Assembly: GCA_003971905.1 (NCBI GenBank)
Contig: RSEE01000029.1
Location: 62,001-126,000 of the forward strand
From: Moniliella sp. 'wahieum'
Lineage: Eukaryota > Basidiomycota > Moniliellomycetes > Moniliellales > Moniliellaceae
Reading direction: 5' to 3'
DNA: 64,000 bases
The notes beneath the pieces were generated by a model that was given only the letters and a program-made list of their open reading frames with translations, did not search any database and was not told the DNA's origin. Below are positions 20,907 to 33,730 of this stretch, piece by piece. A program made the position numbers and the translations under genes. Position 1 is the stretch's first letter, and every line of letters begins with the position of its first letter.

Positions 20907-22982
20907 TCAGTAGTCAAAGTCGTCTTCCGCCTCAAAACGCCCACGGCCCGACGACCGACCGCCGTAGCCGCCCCGGCCCGAGTCGCGGCCACCGTACCCA
21001 CCACGGCTGCTACCGCCAAACCCGCCACGGCTGCTGCCGAACCCCCACGGCTCGGGCCGCCAAATCCGCCACGGCTGCTGCCGCCGAACCCACCACGGCT
21101 GCTGCCGCCAAACCCACCACGGCTAGAGCCGCCAAAGCTGTCACGGCTGTTGCGCCCGCCAAACCCACCCCGGCTGCCACCACCGCGCGAACGCGTCGCA
21201 GTGAACGGCATGGTGAGCTCGTCGGCAACCGACGGGGCAAACCCACAGAACCACGAGAAAACCTTGTTGACCACGTCGTTACCGCGGGTCTGGAGCAGCG
21301 GCGCAAGAATGTGGTAGAAGCCGCTCTGGGCACCCATCACCAACTGCATCGTGTCGCTGGGCACTTGTTCGATCGCCTCGGCAGACGCCGCCTTCAAGTC
21401 GGACACGCTGCCAGTGCCTTCGAAGGAGGCGATGACCTCGTCCGACGTGACAGTCTCCACAGGGAGGTCTTGGATTTGCCAGTCGACAAACGGCTGCTCA
21501 AACGGCGCAATGACCAAGTCGGCCCGGCCCGCCGCGCCAGCGCGACCGGTACGGCCAATACGGTGAATGTACGTGTCCGTAGTCGCCGGCACACCCACTT
21601 GGATCACGCGCGTCGTACCCGGGTAGTCTACACCACGCGCCGAGACGTCCGAGGTGACCAAGACAGCGCTGCCGCGGCTGCCGCGGAACGCGGCGCTGGT
21701 GCGCGAGCGCGAGCCCTGCGACTTGGCACTCGACAACTCGTACATCCCCGTCCGACGCACAGGGAAGAGCGAGCTGACATCTTGAAGCAACTGGCTCATC
21801 ATCGACACCATCTTGGTCGACTGGCAGAAGACGATCACCTTGGACTTGTTGGGGTGCTCGGTTTGGTCTTGCGCAATCAGCGCCACCACGGTCGGCAGCA
21901 CGTCCCGGGTCATCCACAACCACCGCGCGCTGGGGAATGTGCTTGTGCACGTTCTCCTCGCCGGGGGGAACACAGTCGATGAAGCGGTGGTCGTCAGCCA
22001 AGGCGATGCTGGACATCTTGCGGATCTCCCGCGACACGGTCGCGCTAAACAGCAGGTTCAACCGTTCCTCCGGTTCCGGAAGGAAGTCCACAATCGTTTC
22101 CAACGCGTCGCGGAAACCCATGTCGAGCAACGTGTCGCACTCGTCCAACACCAACGTCTCGGTGTACTTGGCCGCATCGGCAATCTGCGGCTCGTTCTCC
22201 AGAAAGTCTTGCAGACGTCCAGGGGTGGCAACGACCACATCGCGCGGGGCGGTCATGAGGTGACGCAGTTGCATGTCGCGCCGGTCACCACCACAGAGCA
22301 GGTGAGAGCCCAGGTCGGTACCCGCGGTCAATTTTTGCACTTCCTTGAAAATTTGCATGGCCAACTCGCGGGTGTGGGGAGATGATAAGCGCACCAAAGG
22401 CTTGCTTGCGGTACAAGCGCGCAGCCTGCACGCCCTCGGCATCCGCCTTTCACCCAGCACTTGCTTCACACGCTCCGAAACTTCGCCGGCACGAATGGGG
22501 CCGATAGTGTTGATCCGGCGCTGGACAGCAGGGATGAGGAAGGCAAGCGTCTTGCCCGTACCGGTCTTGGCCTTGACGAGCATGTCGCGGCCGCGGCCAT
22601 CGGACAAGGGCCCACGCTCTACACACCGGCATCGGCAACGTGGGGCAGGAGGGTGAGCACGGCGTGTTGGACGTCGCTCATGTTCTCGTACCCGAAGGGC
22701 TTGACGGTGAGCGCGTGGAGCATCTTCTTGCCGATCTTGCCCTCGAGGGAGGCGAACTTGGTGGGCTCGGAAGGCGGGAGGGCCTTGCCGTCGTCGGTGT
22801 TGCGAACGCAGACGGAGGAGGAGAAAGGCGGGTGGGCAGAGCCGAGGCCGGGCGGGGCAGGGCGGCGGCGGGCAGGGGGCGCGGAGGGCAACCGAGGGCA
22901 GCGCGAGGGTGGCGGAGCCGCGCAGGGCAGCGAGTGCCGGGAGGCGCTGGGCGACGCGCAGGTGGACACTCGGACTCAGCAT
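20907..22982 (-). CDS. MSS116: Mss116-like DEAD-box RNA helicase (mitochondrial), frame-broken
   Basis: ATP-dependent RNA helicase/chaperone; Mss116/CYT-19 proteins help group I and II intron splicing and translation in mitochondria. The start at 22,982 opens MLSPSVHLRVAQRLPALAAL, an Arg/Ala-rich presequence. A Mss116-type segment follows (FASLEGKIGKKMLHALTVKP, VLTLLPHVAD), then motif I AKTGTGKT, Ia TRELA, Ib TPGRL, motif II DECD, motif III FSATVS, VIVFCQSTKM, TSDVSARGVDYP and motif VI HRIGRTGRAG. The C-terminus is a Gly/Arg/Ser tail of SRGGFGG repeats ending FEAEDDFDY and a stop at 20,907. Frames change in the N-terminus, near TRELA, after VVVDD, and in the GGFGG tail (CGTGGGGGTTCGG reads in frame with one more base). 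No introns are needed. The substrate is inferred from family, not shown. Confidence 0.85.
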
Positions 22983-24338
22983 CGGGAGGAGGGGGAGGGA
23001 GGGGAGGTGGTGGGGGAGGAGGCAGCAGCGGCGTGCTCTTTGCTCTTTGCTCTTTGCTCTTAGCCCAGAAGCTTCTTCGCCCGCCGCGTCGCACAAAAAA
23101 AATCCGGTTGCCACGCCCGCCGGCGTTGCACCGATCCCTCTGCGCAGCCCAGGAAGAAAGCCATTCGGCCGTGTTCCGCATCCGCCCCATCGAGCACTTA
23201 CGTAACACCCCAGGCACAGGCGCAGTGTGCGGCGCGTGGGCGGATGGTGATGCCGCCATTGATTGCGGCCCGGCGGCAGACACGCCTCGCGCCGCAGCGC
23301 CACAGCAGTGTCATATATCATACGTCACATGTCACACCACGCCGCCCACCGCCGTCGACGCGCCACGCGCCTGCTTTAATTCTTCCCTCGACCTGTGGGC
23401 CAGACTCAATATCCAGTCCAGTTGCACGCGACGCCCCTCGCCTATCCCAGACCGGGTGGTGGGCCTGCCATGGGAATTGGATACTGCACGGGTGGCCATT
23501 CGGGTGAGTCATCTGCGATTGTGGCGTGCCGCAGCAGACACACCGTGACGGTCCGCTCCGTCATCGCCATCGGCCATCGACCATCGACCATCCCGCATCG
23601 GCTTGCTATTGGTTCGAGTAGCGTCCTTCTGGTCGCGTGCTGACACGAGTGCTCCGGCCTGTCTCGCTTCGGCGCCTTCCTTGGTGCTCCCATGCTCGCT
23701 TCTCGGGCCAGCACCATCCTTTGGACCCATCACCTGAACATATTGGCCACACGCCAAGGTCTTGCTGTCTTCTTGGTAAATAGCCCTCGCAGCGAGGGAC
23801 TCGCCATATATTGGCCACAGGGATTCTTGCGCGTGAGGAGACGCGGCACAAGTGCAGTGTAGATCGGGGCAAAGAGGGGAAGAAAGGGAAGAGGCAGAGT
23901 CGATTATTTCAAAGGTAACTGAACGTTCGGCCCTGGCCCCGCCTTGAGACGAACAGTGGGCGTCCCTCATTTGGACTGCATAATTATTGTGCTATACAGA
24001 GTGCGGATTGGGAGCACTCGGTCCGATCCGGGGGATCATAGGGAGAACAGCCTTCCGCCAGGGTGTGAAGACGAATTGAGTGATCAGCCGCAAGTCAAGT
24101 CGCTGTGCCTGGTATAGTAGCTGGGGATTTGGTGCGTTCATGTCATCACATTTCACATTGGCACAAAAAGCAGAGATGCGAGGGTGGTCCCGGTACAGCG
24201 AGGATACGTGAGCACATATATAAAGATCCAAAAGAGCGAGAAAAGCAACATCCGTGGTAGTGATGGTTGGAGAATATGCACAGAATGGGAAGGTTTTGCC
24301 ACGTGGCCACAAGATGATTGCAAGGAGATGAAGGATCC
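22983..24338. other. Intergenic region
   Basis: Contains a short CTCTTTG iteration near 23,036-23,060, upstream of the helicase start, and an ACATGT-type stretch near 23,320. No gene that I can support; long frames here are antisense shadows. Confidence 0.5.
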
Positions 24339-26101
24339 CTAGTTTCCGTCCAAGAAGTTCTTGATCCGAGTCCCGATCGAGATTTTCTCCCCCTTGAGAA
24401 GCATGTCCTCGGCATCCCACCGTGCCGTATCCTCCTCGATCGCAGCCAGGCATGAGTGTAGATCCATCTCCGACGCTTTCACCATCTTGGTACGCCACAG
24501 CAGTTTGAATCCCACGTAGCCCACAGCGCAATACGCAATGGGTAGGTAGTTGCACACGAACGTCCCTGAGTCCCAATGGCCCGGACGGAAAACAGTCCAG
24601 CCACTGAACAAAGCTACGCAGAATACCACGCCCAAGGTCCAGTACGCCATTGGTTTGATCAACCGTGGTGGTAGGGTAACGCAGAGGTGGGAATGTTTTG
24701 GGCGGCCATACCAGCGCGGAAGCGTAAGTAGGTGATGGTGATAAAGAACCAGGTCATAAGACCGCCAAGGGAGGACAGACTGGTGAGGTACCCAAACACC
24801 TTGGCTGAACCTTTGCTAACGGACAAGTAAGAGATGCTGCTAAAGAGCCAGACGGCAACAACGGCCACAATGGGAATCCCGTTGGACCACGTGTAGAGGA
24901 ACACGCGAGGTGCGTGACCTCGCTGCGCCAAGGCAATCAGCGACCGAGATCCCGAATAGACGCAGGTAAACCCAGCGCTGCATGCACTGGTGATCACACC
25001 GGCATTGACGATGCTGGGGAGAACTTTGATCCCTGCCGCTTTGATGGCGATCACGTAGGGGCTGGACGCTGCCGTGCCGTCCTGGCCCAGGGCAGGGTTG
25101 TTGGGACTGACAATGATCCCGATCGCAATGACGCCGAGAATGTAGAGCAAGACAATCCGGATCCACACCGTTTTGAGGCAAACGATCAAAACGCGACGTG
25201 GGTTGCGACACTCGGTGCAGGCCAAGCACAGTTGCTCCACACCGATCATACTGAATGTGGCTTGGATCGTGCAGGCAAAGAAACCCAAGAACCGGCCGGT
25301 CGTTCCAGGGATCCCAAGGTACTGTTGGAACGGACCATAGTCGCTGTGGCGCCACCAGTGGAAACCGATCGAGTGACCCGTAGGCCCGCCGCCAGCTGAA
25401 ATGACGATACTGCAAATGATCAAACCGGTCATGAGGATCACCTTGAGCGAGGTGAAGTACATCTCGCCATAGCCATAGAAGCTAGCCGAGATGACATTGA
25501 GAAGCAAGGAAACCACTTGCCCGACCGCAATCCATACCGCCGGGTTGATCTTGTCCGGACCCCACCAATAGCTCCACAGTGTAGCTTGCGCTGAAAGTTC
25601 CGACGCAGCTATAAGGATGGTGGAGATAATGTAGTTCCACCCATGGTTGCGCTCAGAGCCGGGTCGACGAAGCGGCCGGCAAGACGGATATGGCCGCCGT
25701 TTACGGGCAGGTAGGCGCACATGGACGATACCATAAACACGATCGAAACCACCACCGAGGCCATCAAGCAGTAGGCCATGAGCAGACCCAGCGGACCCCG
25801 TTCTGGTACGAAGATGCAATGCCAATAAAGATGCCCGTTCCTGTTGCAAGTCCAGTCCCAGGCCTTGTCAGCACCACGCGTCACGTCACGAAGCACCGCA
25901 TTCTCCATCACCTCTCCCTTGGCCTCGGCCTGGTCACATACCAATGACACCCCCAATACTAACGGCGATCAGACCGCCTGGCTTGATCCCACGCTTCAAG
26001 CCCAGTCCATCATAGTCGTGCGCCCAAGGAGAGTCGGAATCGGTAACAGAGTGCGCGTAGTCGGTGTCTTCTACGATCACCTTTTTCTCCAGGTCCGACA
26101 T
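24339..26101 (-). CDS. Amino-acid permease (YAT family, APC superfamily), frame-broken
   Basis: Proton-coupled plasma-membrane amino-acid importer of about 12 membrane spans. The start at 26,101 opens MSDLEKKVIVEDTDYAHSV, a short acidic cytoplasmic tail, then GLKRGIKPGGLIAVSIGGVI. An intron at 25,941-25,841 (GTATGT donor, CAACAG acceptor) joins perfectly to read GGVIGTGIFIGIASSYQN, the family's signature first membrane segment. Later family segments include MGWNYIISTILIAASEL and CLACTECRNPRRVL. The C-terminal tail (VKASEMDLHSCLAAIEEDTA) resembles the usual D/E-rich end. Three frame changes are each one base: a G-run before PLGLLMAYC, a G-run at ATMGWNY, and near SALPY. The substrate cannot be read from the sequence. 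Confidence 0.87.
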
Positions 26102-28743
26102 GTGGTTGTGGAGAGCGACTGAGGGTGCGAGAACGAAAACCGTGGCGAGTGGCGGGGAATGCTGGGTATACGGAATACCCAAAGAGCAGGGCAGTGGCAC
26201 TTAAAGCTAAAGTATTCATCTCAACTCACCGAAATGATTGATGATGGACGAGGTCTCGAGACTCCACACACTGTGGGTCTCCCAGGCGATAAGGGCGCTT
26301 TTCTCGCCCCACACCCCTGAGATAAAGTCGGAGTATAATCTGCTCTGACAGACCTGGTGCTGCTGACCTGCACCCTTCAAGCTTCAGGCCTCACAATCTC
26401 CTCAAGCTTCAAGCTTCACATACTACCCCGGGGCTTGTAGCGCTTATCGATTATCGACATTGCACGCAAAAGACCCGTGTTCAGGGCCGACGGGCTAACC
26501 TTGAAGCGATTGAAGCTCCGTCTCAAAACGTGAGATTGGAGCTGATGGCGCTGATGGAGCTCTTGAAACGCTTGATATAACGTACGTTGCCCGCGGGCAA
26601 CTTAGGACGACCATGCCCCCAGAGTGGCGTAGTGCCTACTATCTAGGAACGGAACAGGCGGCGGAGCCTTTTTGCACATTTTCTGGGCGCAGCATCACGC
26701 ATAAGCGCTAAGCTCAGTGCTCACACCTGCTACGTGTCCATTCAACATTCAGCCATTCAGGTCGAACGTGCGTGCGCAAGCTTGTTAGCCTTCGCACGAA
26801 CTGATTAATTGATCGGCCTTGGACCTTGGCCTTACCAGATCTTACCGGTTAATCGTGCTAGACGTTAACTACCGTTAAACGTTAAACGTTAACCCCTGTT
26901 AGTAGGCACTAGATATTGATGATCGATGACCCGATGACCGGTTCCCCATTCCCGGTAACCGGTAACCCTTCACTAGCTTCACGCTCAGGTGAGCGCCAGC
27001 CCTGACCTTAGGCCTTAGGCCTCATTAATGAGATACTAAAACATGGGCTTGGCAGGGACCTATCCTTGTCGTTGAACGTTGAACACCGGTGACCACTCGA
27101 TCATGATCAAGATTATCGCAGGAGGCAGAGACTGGTGCTGTGGGGTTCCCCAGGGTTTTACCCGCGCCCCGCCCATATTGCGCAAAGATTAATGATTGCC
27201 CGCGGTCTGCTCTCTGTGACATGTTATGAGAGACTCAGCGCTCAGCCCCTCAGCCCCTCAGCGCTCACTGCGCTCACTACTAGTCACTTCGTTTGCAAGT
27301 GGCACGTGGCGCTCGTCTGGGCAGCTGTGTGCCCTGTTGTGCCCCCCTCCCCCGCGCTGCTCATTCCATCTCCGCCCTCTCTGTATACCCGAACGTCACG
27401 CATCACGCTCTCCGTGTGCAGGCCGAAGGAGCCTTGCACCGTTGTTCAGCTGTGAGTACTGTGAGTGCTCAGACTGAGCACTGGTACTAAGCCAACTTGT
27501 TAAATCCCTGAGGAATATGCCATCAGGTGCATCAGGGAATACCAGGGAATACCTAAGCCTGAGGCCTGTGCCTGAGGCCATGATGGATGTCGATGCACGA
27601 TGACGCGTGACGATGAGGTACCTGTGTACCGTGCACGCCCTGCGTGGGACAGCTGCACTAGGCACTGCTGTTGGGCTGCTGTGGCAAGTGGAGCAGATAT
27701 CGTTCACGGAGGGTTTTGTGGCTTAGTCCCGGCCAATCAGGCGTAGATTGTCCCTGGATTCCATAAGAGATGTGTCAGACATGTCAGATCCACAGGTCCC
27801 AGATCTCAGATCTCCGATTTCGCATCTTATCTTATCGATTAAGTATTACGTATTGATCCCCTGGAAAGTCGCGCTCACGCTTGAATCTTGAACACAGCCT
27901 CATTCTGGCAGCACCCGACCGTGCCGCGGACGGTCGAGGGTTGCGCGTCCTGCCGTCGCGCATCGCATTATATACCCACTCCTCCTGCCCTACTGAGGCC
28001 TTGGCGTGAAGGGTTACCTGTTCCCGGGAAGCGGTAATCAGTATCTAGCAGCGAGTAGCTAACCGGTAGCTTGCAATGGATCTAGTAAGGCCAAGGCTCA
28101 AGCTTCAAGCTTCAAGCTTCAAGACCGATCAATTAAACAGTCTGTGCTAAGGCTATAATCATTGGGCACGTACGTGCAGCCTGAATGTTAGATGGGCAAG
28201 TAGCAGATGTGGCATGCATAATGTGACATGTGATCCCTGCGCTTATGCGTGATGCTGCGCCCAGAAAAGGTGCAAGGTTCCAGCGCCTGTTTCCCTACAT
28301 AGTAGCCACTACGCCCCTCTGGGGGCATCGTCGTCCCAAGTTGCCCGCGGCGTACGTACGTTTTATCGTTTTAATCGTTAACCGTGCTGTGAACGTATTG
28401 AATGTCATTTGGGTTACGATGTAAGACCGCGAGTCTACTTCTAAAAAGGACGTGCGGGGGCCATGTCAAAATCTCACCGCCAAGCGCCACCAACATATCG
28501 TTCCTAATTGTCGGCTCATTACGCGTTACGCTCATTTCTCTTGCCCTGTTGGTGGCAGTTCGCGTTGATTGGCATCTTGGCCTGGACGCCATCTGCATAC
28601 TATAGCGCCGTGCGAAACACCAAACATAGCGCTGCCAACAGAGAGCCTATTGCAAAAGATGGATCCGCTTCTCATCTCTCGAGCTGTATGGCCTCTTGAC
28701 TCCTTCTCCCAACACACCCAAGCCCTCTTTGAGCGGAGCAACA
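26102..28743. other. Intergenic region rich in heptad arrays
   Basis: No gene recognised in 2.6 kb. Holds 7-bp palindromic arrays at 26,402-26,418 (AAGCTT), 26,874-26,893 and 27,070-27,083 (AACGTT), about 27,237-27,275 (AGCGCT, mixed 7/8-bp spacing), 27,800-27,814 (AGATCT) and 28,097-28,122 (AAGCTT). Confidence 0.6.
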
Positions 28744-30983
28744 ATGACTACGACCGCCCCTGCACTGACAATTGCAACGGGCGATGAAGAGGAGAAGTTG
28801 GCCCATCTGCATAACGCCTGTGCCGATTGGAACCGGACTTCTCGCTCTGGTTCCGTGAAGAAAGTACTGCCGTTGCACACCACTGCACATGTCGGAACCC
28901 CATTTTGTCTCCCGCTCAGCACAGCAGTGCAGCTCGTTACGGGCGCAACGGTCGCCCGTCAAATTGAGTGGGATGACGGCGCAGAACATACTCTGACCGA
29001 GGTGGGTGAACACGTGTACAGGGGCCACTTGTTACCGGTAGCGGATGTCAAGGACGATCCAACTTCAGAAGAAGCTTCGTCCAATAACGCAAAGGAGGCG
29101 CCGGTGCCAGTGGAAGTTACGGTATCCGCTACAACCAAGAGCGAGCCGGAAGGTGTGACGCCCAAGGCACGCTGCAAGTCGTTAGGTATCAAGGCCGTCC
29201 GACTGACCGGCACCGGCCTTCTCGCTACGGCGCAGCGCAAACGTACTGCATACCTTCTGAGCGTGGACGACGACCAGCTATTGTACGCCTTTCGCCTAAC
29301 CTGCGGGCTGGACACGTGCGGTGCTCCGTCTATGGAGGGATGGGACGCAATGGAGTGCCTCCTACGTGGCCACAGCACGGGACATTACTTGTCCGCGTAC
29401 GCTTTGGCGTACGCAGCTACAGGCACCGATGCGTTGAAGCGCAAGGTACTGTACCTTGTACATGGCCTAGATGAGTGCCAAACCGCTTCCGCGGGGCAAG
29501 AAGGATATGTCGGCGCATTCCCTGAGGCTCAATTTGATGCGCTACAAGACCTAACGCCCTTTCCGGCGGTTTGGGCTCCATGGTACACCCTGCACAAGGT
29601 CCTAGCTGGCCTGCTGGACGCGTACCAGCACACGCACCTCCCTTTGGCATTGAGCGTTGCACGGCGCTTAGGCAAGTGGGCTGTGCATCGGCTGGAGAAA
29701 ACGTCGGTCGAGCAGCGCCAACGAATGTGGTCGCTGTATGCTTCGGGCGAGACGGGCGGGATGAACGAGTCTCTCGCCATATTGTACCGGTACACCCAGG
29801 CACCCGAGTTCCTACGCGCCGCACAGTGGTTCGATACCGACTTGTTCTTGGTCCCATTGCAACAAGGTGTAGATGCACTGATGGGGCTGCACGCAAACAC
29901 GCACATCCCTCAGGTCGTTGGTGTCTTGGCCGTGTACAGGCAAGCAGGGATCGCTACCTACTTGGAAAGTGCGCGTCGGTTCTGGGATATCGCCACCAAG
30001 CATCATTCGTACTCCATTGGGGGGTGGGGCAGTGGGAGATGTTTTATCCGCCGGACGTGATCGCGTCGCGTCGGTGGGTCTGCAGACAGCCGAGACGTGT
30101 GCGACGTACAACTTGCTCAAGCTGGCTGCGCAGCTGTCCGAACTAGACCCAGACCCACAGTTTGGCCATTATTACGAGAAGGCGACGATCAACCATGCCC
30201 TCGCAACAATGGACGTCGGTCCTGGCAGCGGCTGCGACGCGGACTGTGGGAAGGAAGTGGTACCGGGGGGGGATGGAGGTGCAGGGCAGCGATAAGAGTA
30301 CGTATTTCTTCCCTACGGCAGCAGGGTCGACCAAGACGTTCGAAACGAGCAAGGATAATACCTGTTGCCATGGAACAGGGTTGGAGGTACACTTCCGTTG
30401 GGCCGAGGGTGCATTCTACCAAGACACGACGTCACTGTATATTATGCAGTACGCTGCCTGTAATGTCCGAACGAGTGAGATGGAGTTGAATGTGGCTACG
30501 AACGACTTTGCGCCTGACAAAGTCACCATCCAGATTGCTCAACTGCTGGACAAGGTACAGGTCCGACTGCGCATTCCGGAATGGGCACAGTCGGTCCGTG
30601 TGCGAGTCAATGGTCAAATCTGCTCCGTCAACCAAGCGGTGCAAGAGGTGGTGGTGTGTCGTGGCGAGAATGGCATCAAAGAGAACTGGGAGGGGACAAT
30701 GATTGAGCTAGAATGGGGGATTGGCATGGACCTCCTTCGTGCCCCGGATGACCCATCTGTTGCTTCGATTACGTGGGGACCATATGTGCTCGCAGCCTTG
30801 ACATCGTCCAAGGTGATCCCCAATGTTGTTTGCCCGGAGCCCGTGGAGGACCAGTTTGAACGCGTGGCCCGGACAGAATCCTATCCGTTGGCCTGGTCGC
30901 ATCCTGAAACGGGGCTGGTGTTTGTCCCCGTTGCTTGGATTACCGCGGAACCGTACAGCGTCTACGTAAAGGTGGGTATCTGA
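28744..30983 (+). CDS. GH127 (DUF1680) beta-L-arabinofuranosidase-like glycoside hydrolase, frame-broken
   Basis: GH127 enzymes remove beta-L-arabinofuranosyl residues with a zinc-coordinated cysteine nucleophile. The ATG at 28,744 opens MTTTAPALTIATGDEEEK; no signal peptide is visible, so the enzyme is probably intracellular. Family blocks in order: LLYAFRLTCGLDTCGAP; APWYTLHKVLAGLLDAY; GETGGMNESLAILYRYT; LHANTHIPQVVGV; YSIGG, then VGQWEMFYPPDVIAS; AETCATYNLLKL (the Glu and Cys of the zinc site); and NTCCHGTGLE (the adjacent cysteines holding nucleophile and zinc ligand). A C-terminal beta domain ends SVYVKVGI. About 746 residues if the frame is restored, usual for the family. Frame changes cluster between about 30,020 and 30,290. 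No introns. All recognised catalytic cysteines survive, so I read the breaks as sequence errors. Confidence 0.83.
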
Positions 30984-31994
30984 GCGTTCGCTTGAACAGC
31001 AGAGGTTCCTACCCTACCTTCTCTCGTATTCCACAATCCCCTTCTCCTCTCTAGAGAACTTTTCCCTTTCCTATATACTCACGGAGGCACATGCCGAGAG
31101 CCCGAATGGCACTAGACCACTGCGAGAGGGGCACCTGTTACTATCCAAGAAAGGAACTATAGGAGAGCGGCAGAGGACGCTAACTCTAGACGCGTTTCGA
31201 AATAGTTGTCGTAACCAGCTGAGACGCGGGGGATCCCCTCTCCCAGCCTTTTGGACAAGACCCTACGCTTCCGCTGCCCAAAATCCGTCCGGAAGGGTAT
31301 GACTACTATGAAAATGGGCGCCGATAGAAGGGGGTCTCAAATTCTTGAAGCATTTCGACATGTAGTTGTTAGGAGGTCGCCTCTCCTTTTGTCTTCAGGA
31401 AGCGAGCGTTCGTCCAGCCTTGGTCCAGCGTTCGAGGGAGTTGCTGAAGTTTTCAGGCCTAGGCGGTCACTCCGAGAGGTCGACTGCACCCAATGCGAAG
31501 AAAACTGATATTTGGCGTTTTCCTATGAAACCACTTGCTCCGCGTCATGTTTTTGGGGCAATCTACGGTATTCTCGCTCGAATCACTGCCACAGACCGCT
31601 CCCCTCCCGGCGTCGCCGTGATCTTGGCGTTCCCTTTCAGTGATATCGCCCCAAGTTCCTGATGTTTTCCGTATATATTTCCATCGCTGGCGTTTTTTCT
31701 CATTTCGTTCTTTTGAAAGAAGAGCACAACTGATACATGTTCTGCGTGACCGGTAACCTGAGCCTCTTGGCTTATATATTGTACAGCGTGGAGACATGGG
31801 GGCTATGGTAGCAACCATAGCCATCGAGTTGAAGTGCGTCAGCTGAGCCCTCTGCTAGAGTAAGGATACTGGCTACGCTTGGTGGAACATCAGGATGACA
31901 GGGCATCGTACGTCACAAGGGATCGTCAAAGAAGAGCGAGTGGATGCAGGGGGCTGGTAGAAAAAGAAAAAAATGGGGGGGGAGGCACTACTCT
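30984..31994. other. Intergenic region
   Basis: About 1 kb between GH127 and ISU1. I see no gene or RNA here. Contains G- and A-rich tracts just downstream of the ISU1 stop. Confidence 0.5.
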
Positions 31995-32706
31995 TCACAC
32001 ATGCACCTGACCCGGGTTCTTATTGGCCGCCGAACCAACATGGACGCTCGTTGTTGTCTCCCCCGTAGTGGCAGATTGTTCAACATCAATGTGTCCGGCC
32101 GTAGTAGCGGTACCGCCCAAAGCGTCGCGTTTGGCCTTGTAGTTGCGGATGGCCGACTTGATCGCGTCTTCAGCCAACATGGAGCAGTGCAACTTGACCG
32201 GCGGCAAGCACAGTTCCTTTGCGATTTCGGTATTCTGGATCGCGCCAGCCTGCTCGAGCGTCATGCCCTTGACCCGCTCCGTCATATAGGACGAAGAAGC
32301 AATCGCACTCCCACATCCAAACGTCTTGAACCGTACATCCGAAATAACCCCCTGCTCATTCACCCGGATCGAAAGCTTCATCACGTCCCCACACGCCGGC
32401 GCTCCAACCAACCCAATGCCCACATCGGCATCCTTCTTGTTGAACGAACCTACGTTGCGTGGGTTCTCATACTGCGCCCTGGTCACCACTCTTGCTCGAA
32501 ACACGGTGCGGAGACGAGAGACGTACATGGTCAATGACCTTTTCGTGGTACCCGCGCACAAGCGAGGGCAGGCGCACTGGCCCCATGCTGAGGGCGAGGG
32601 CGCGGGCGGGACGCTGCGCGGTGGCGACGACGCGCACGCTGAGGCCAGCCCATACAGCTCCTCGAGTGGTGAGCAGGGCAAACGGGGCAAAGCGCGTGGG
32701 AAGCAT
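31995..32706 (-). CDS. ISU1: Mitochondrial iron-sulfur cluster scaffold protein (IscU/Isu1)
   Basis: Scaffold on which Nfs1 and frataxin assemble [2Fe-2S] clusters in the mitochondrial matrix. Exon 1 (32,706-32,527) encodes a presequence starting MLPTRFAPFALLTTRG, rich in Arg and Ala, and ends SLVRGYHEKVIDH. The intron is 32,526-32,472 (55 nt, GTACGT donor, GCGCAG acceptor, phase 0). Exon 2 continues YENPRNVGSFNKKDADVG, GAPACGDVMKLSI, TFGCGSAIASSSY and LPPVKLHCSMLAEDAI, with the three conserved cluster-ligand cysteines and the LPPVK site that Hsp70 binds. A C-terminal tail of about 40 residues (from GGTATTAGHIDVEQ to PGQVHV) is longer than the usual end and looks disordered. No frame break; one of only two multi-exon genes here that reads cleanly. 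Confidence 0.95.
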
Positions 32707-33730
32707 CGGAACAGGGGATGCTGGTGGTGGTGGTGTGGTGGTGGGGCACCTGCGTTTGTGTACCTGAAGGAAGCAGCAGCTACCAGCGATTCGTACATGA
32801 GAGGGGTGCTGTTGGTTCGGTAATTAAAAGTTAAACGAGCAGCCAAGTCAGACTGCGCCCCCGCCGCTGATCCTTTCCACACTGGCCCTGCGCCGCTGCG
32901 CAACCCCTGCCCCCCCGGGGAACAGACCTCCGCCACGACTGCCTCCGCGCCAACGCCGGCGACCTCTCTCCGACCTTGCTCTCTCATCCGTGCGGCCGCC
33001 GTAGACCATGCTCTCTCGCCCGGTGGGCCGAGGAGGCCTTAGGCCGTACGTCTCCAAAGCCTTAGGTAGGCCCTCGGTCTTAGGCCCTAAGCCTAACAGC
33101 TCTATCTCGGACATGGCTCGGACATTAATTGACATCACCACCCCCCCATCGCATACGATGTCCCCACACCCGCGCATCTCGACTGAGCCTGAGTCCCTCT
33201 TCCACCATGCCGAGAGCACCTTCCGGCGGCCTAGCTAGCCCCGCGGAAATAAGAGGAGTGTGGGTCGACGGCGGGCAAACTATAGTTCCCATATATACTG
33301 CCTGTCCAACAGGCCGCTCTCTTGTTCCACAGAGCTCCGCGGCTGATCACAACCAGCGAGCTAATATACCTGTCATCGGTGTCATCTCGGCAGATGTTCG
33401 CGGGGCCAACAGCCCCATTTCGTCTACGGACCATGGTTCTTCCCTCTTTCGGACGTTTGCTGAGCCGCCGGGTGGCTCGTGTGTTTTGTGACTAACGTCG
33501 ATTCAGTTCCTCATCATGCATCACAGGCCTAATAGGTGTTACGTTGTTTTCTCCTTCCTGTTTTCCTTGTTCCACAGCGTAGCCTCTGGTGGCGAGTGAC
33601 TGTTTGATGTTCCTCTGTAATAGGCGTCGCGGGTTGGCTTAGACCGTCGCCGCCACTAGTGTTTGAACTGGATCATGTGGAAAGCAGGCAAGAGTCTATT
33701 ATCGGAGACAGGGATGGGGGTGGATGGCAG

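Noticed and set aside
21498-23548. Long plus-strand frames opposite the MSS116-like gene, including a 302-codon one
   Set aside because: Antisense shadows of the GC-rich helicase gene with repetitive Arg/Gly/Ala content and no domain.
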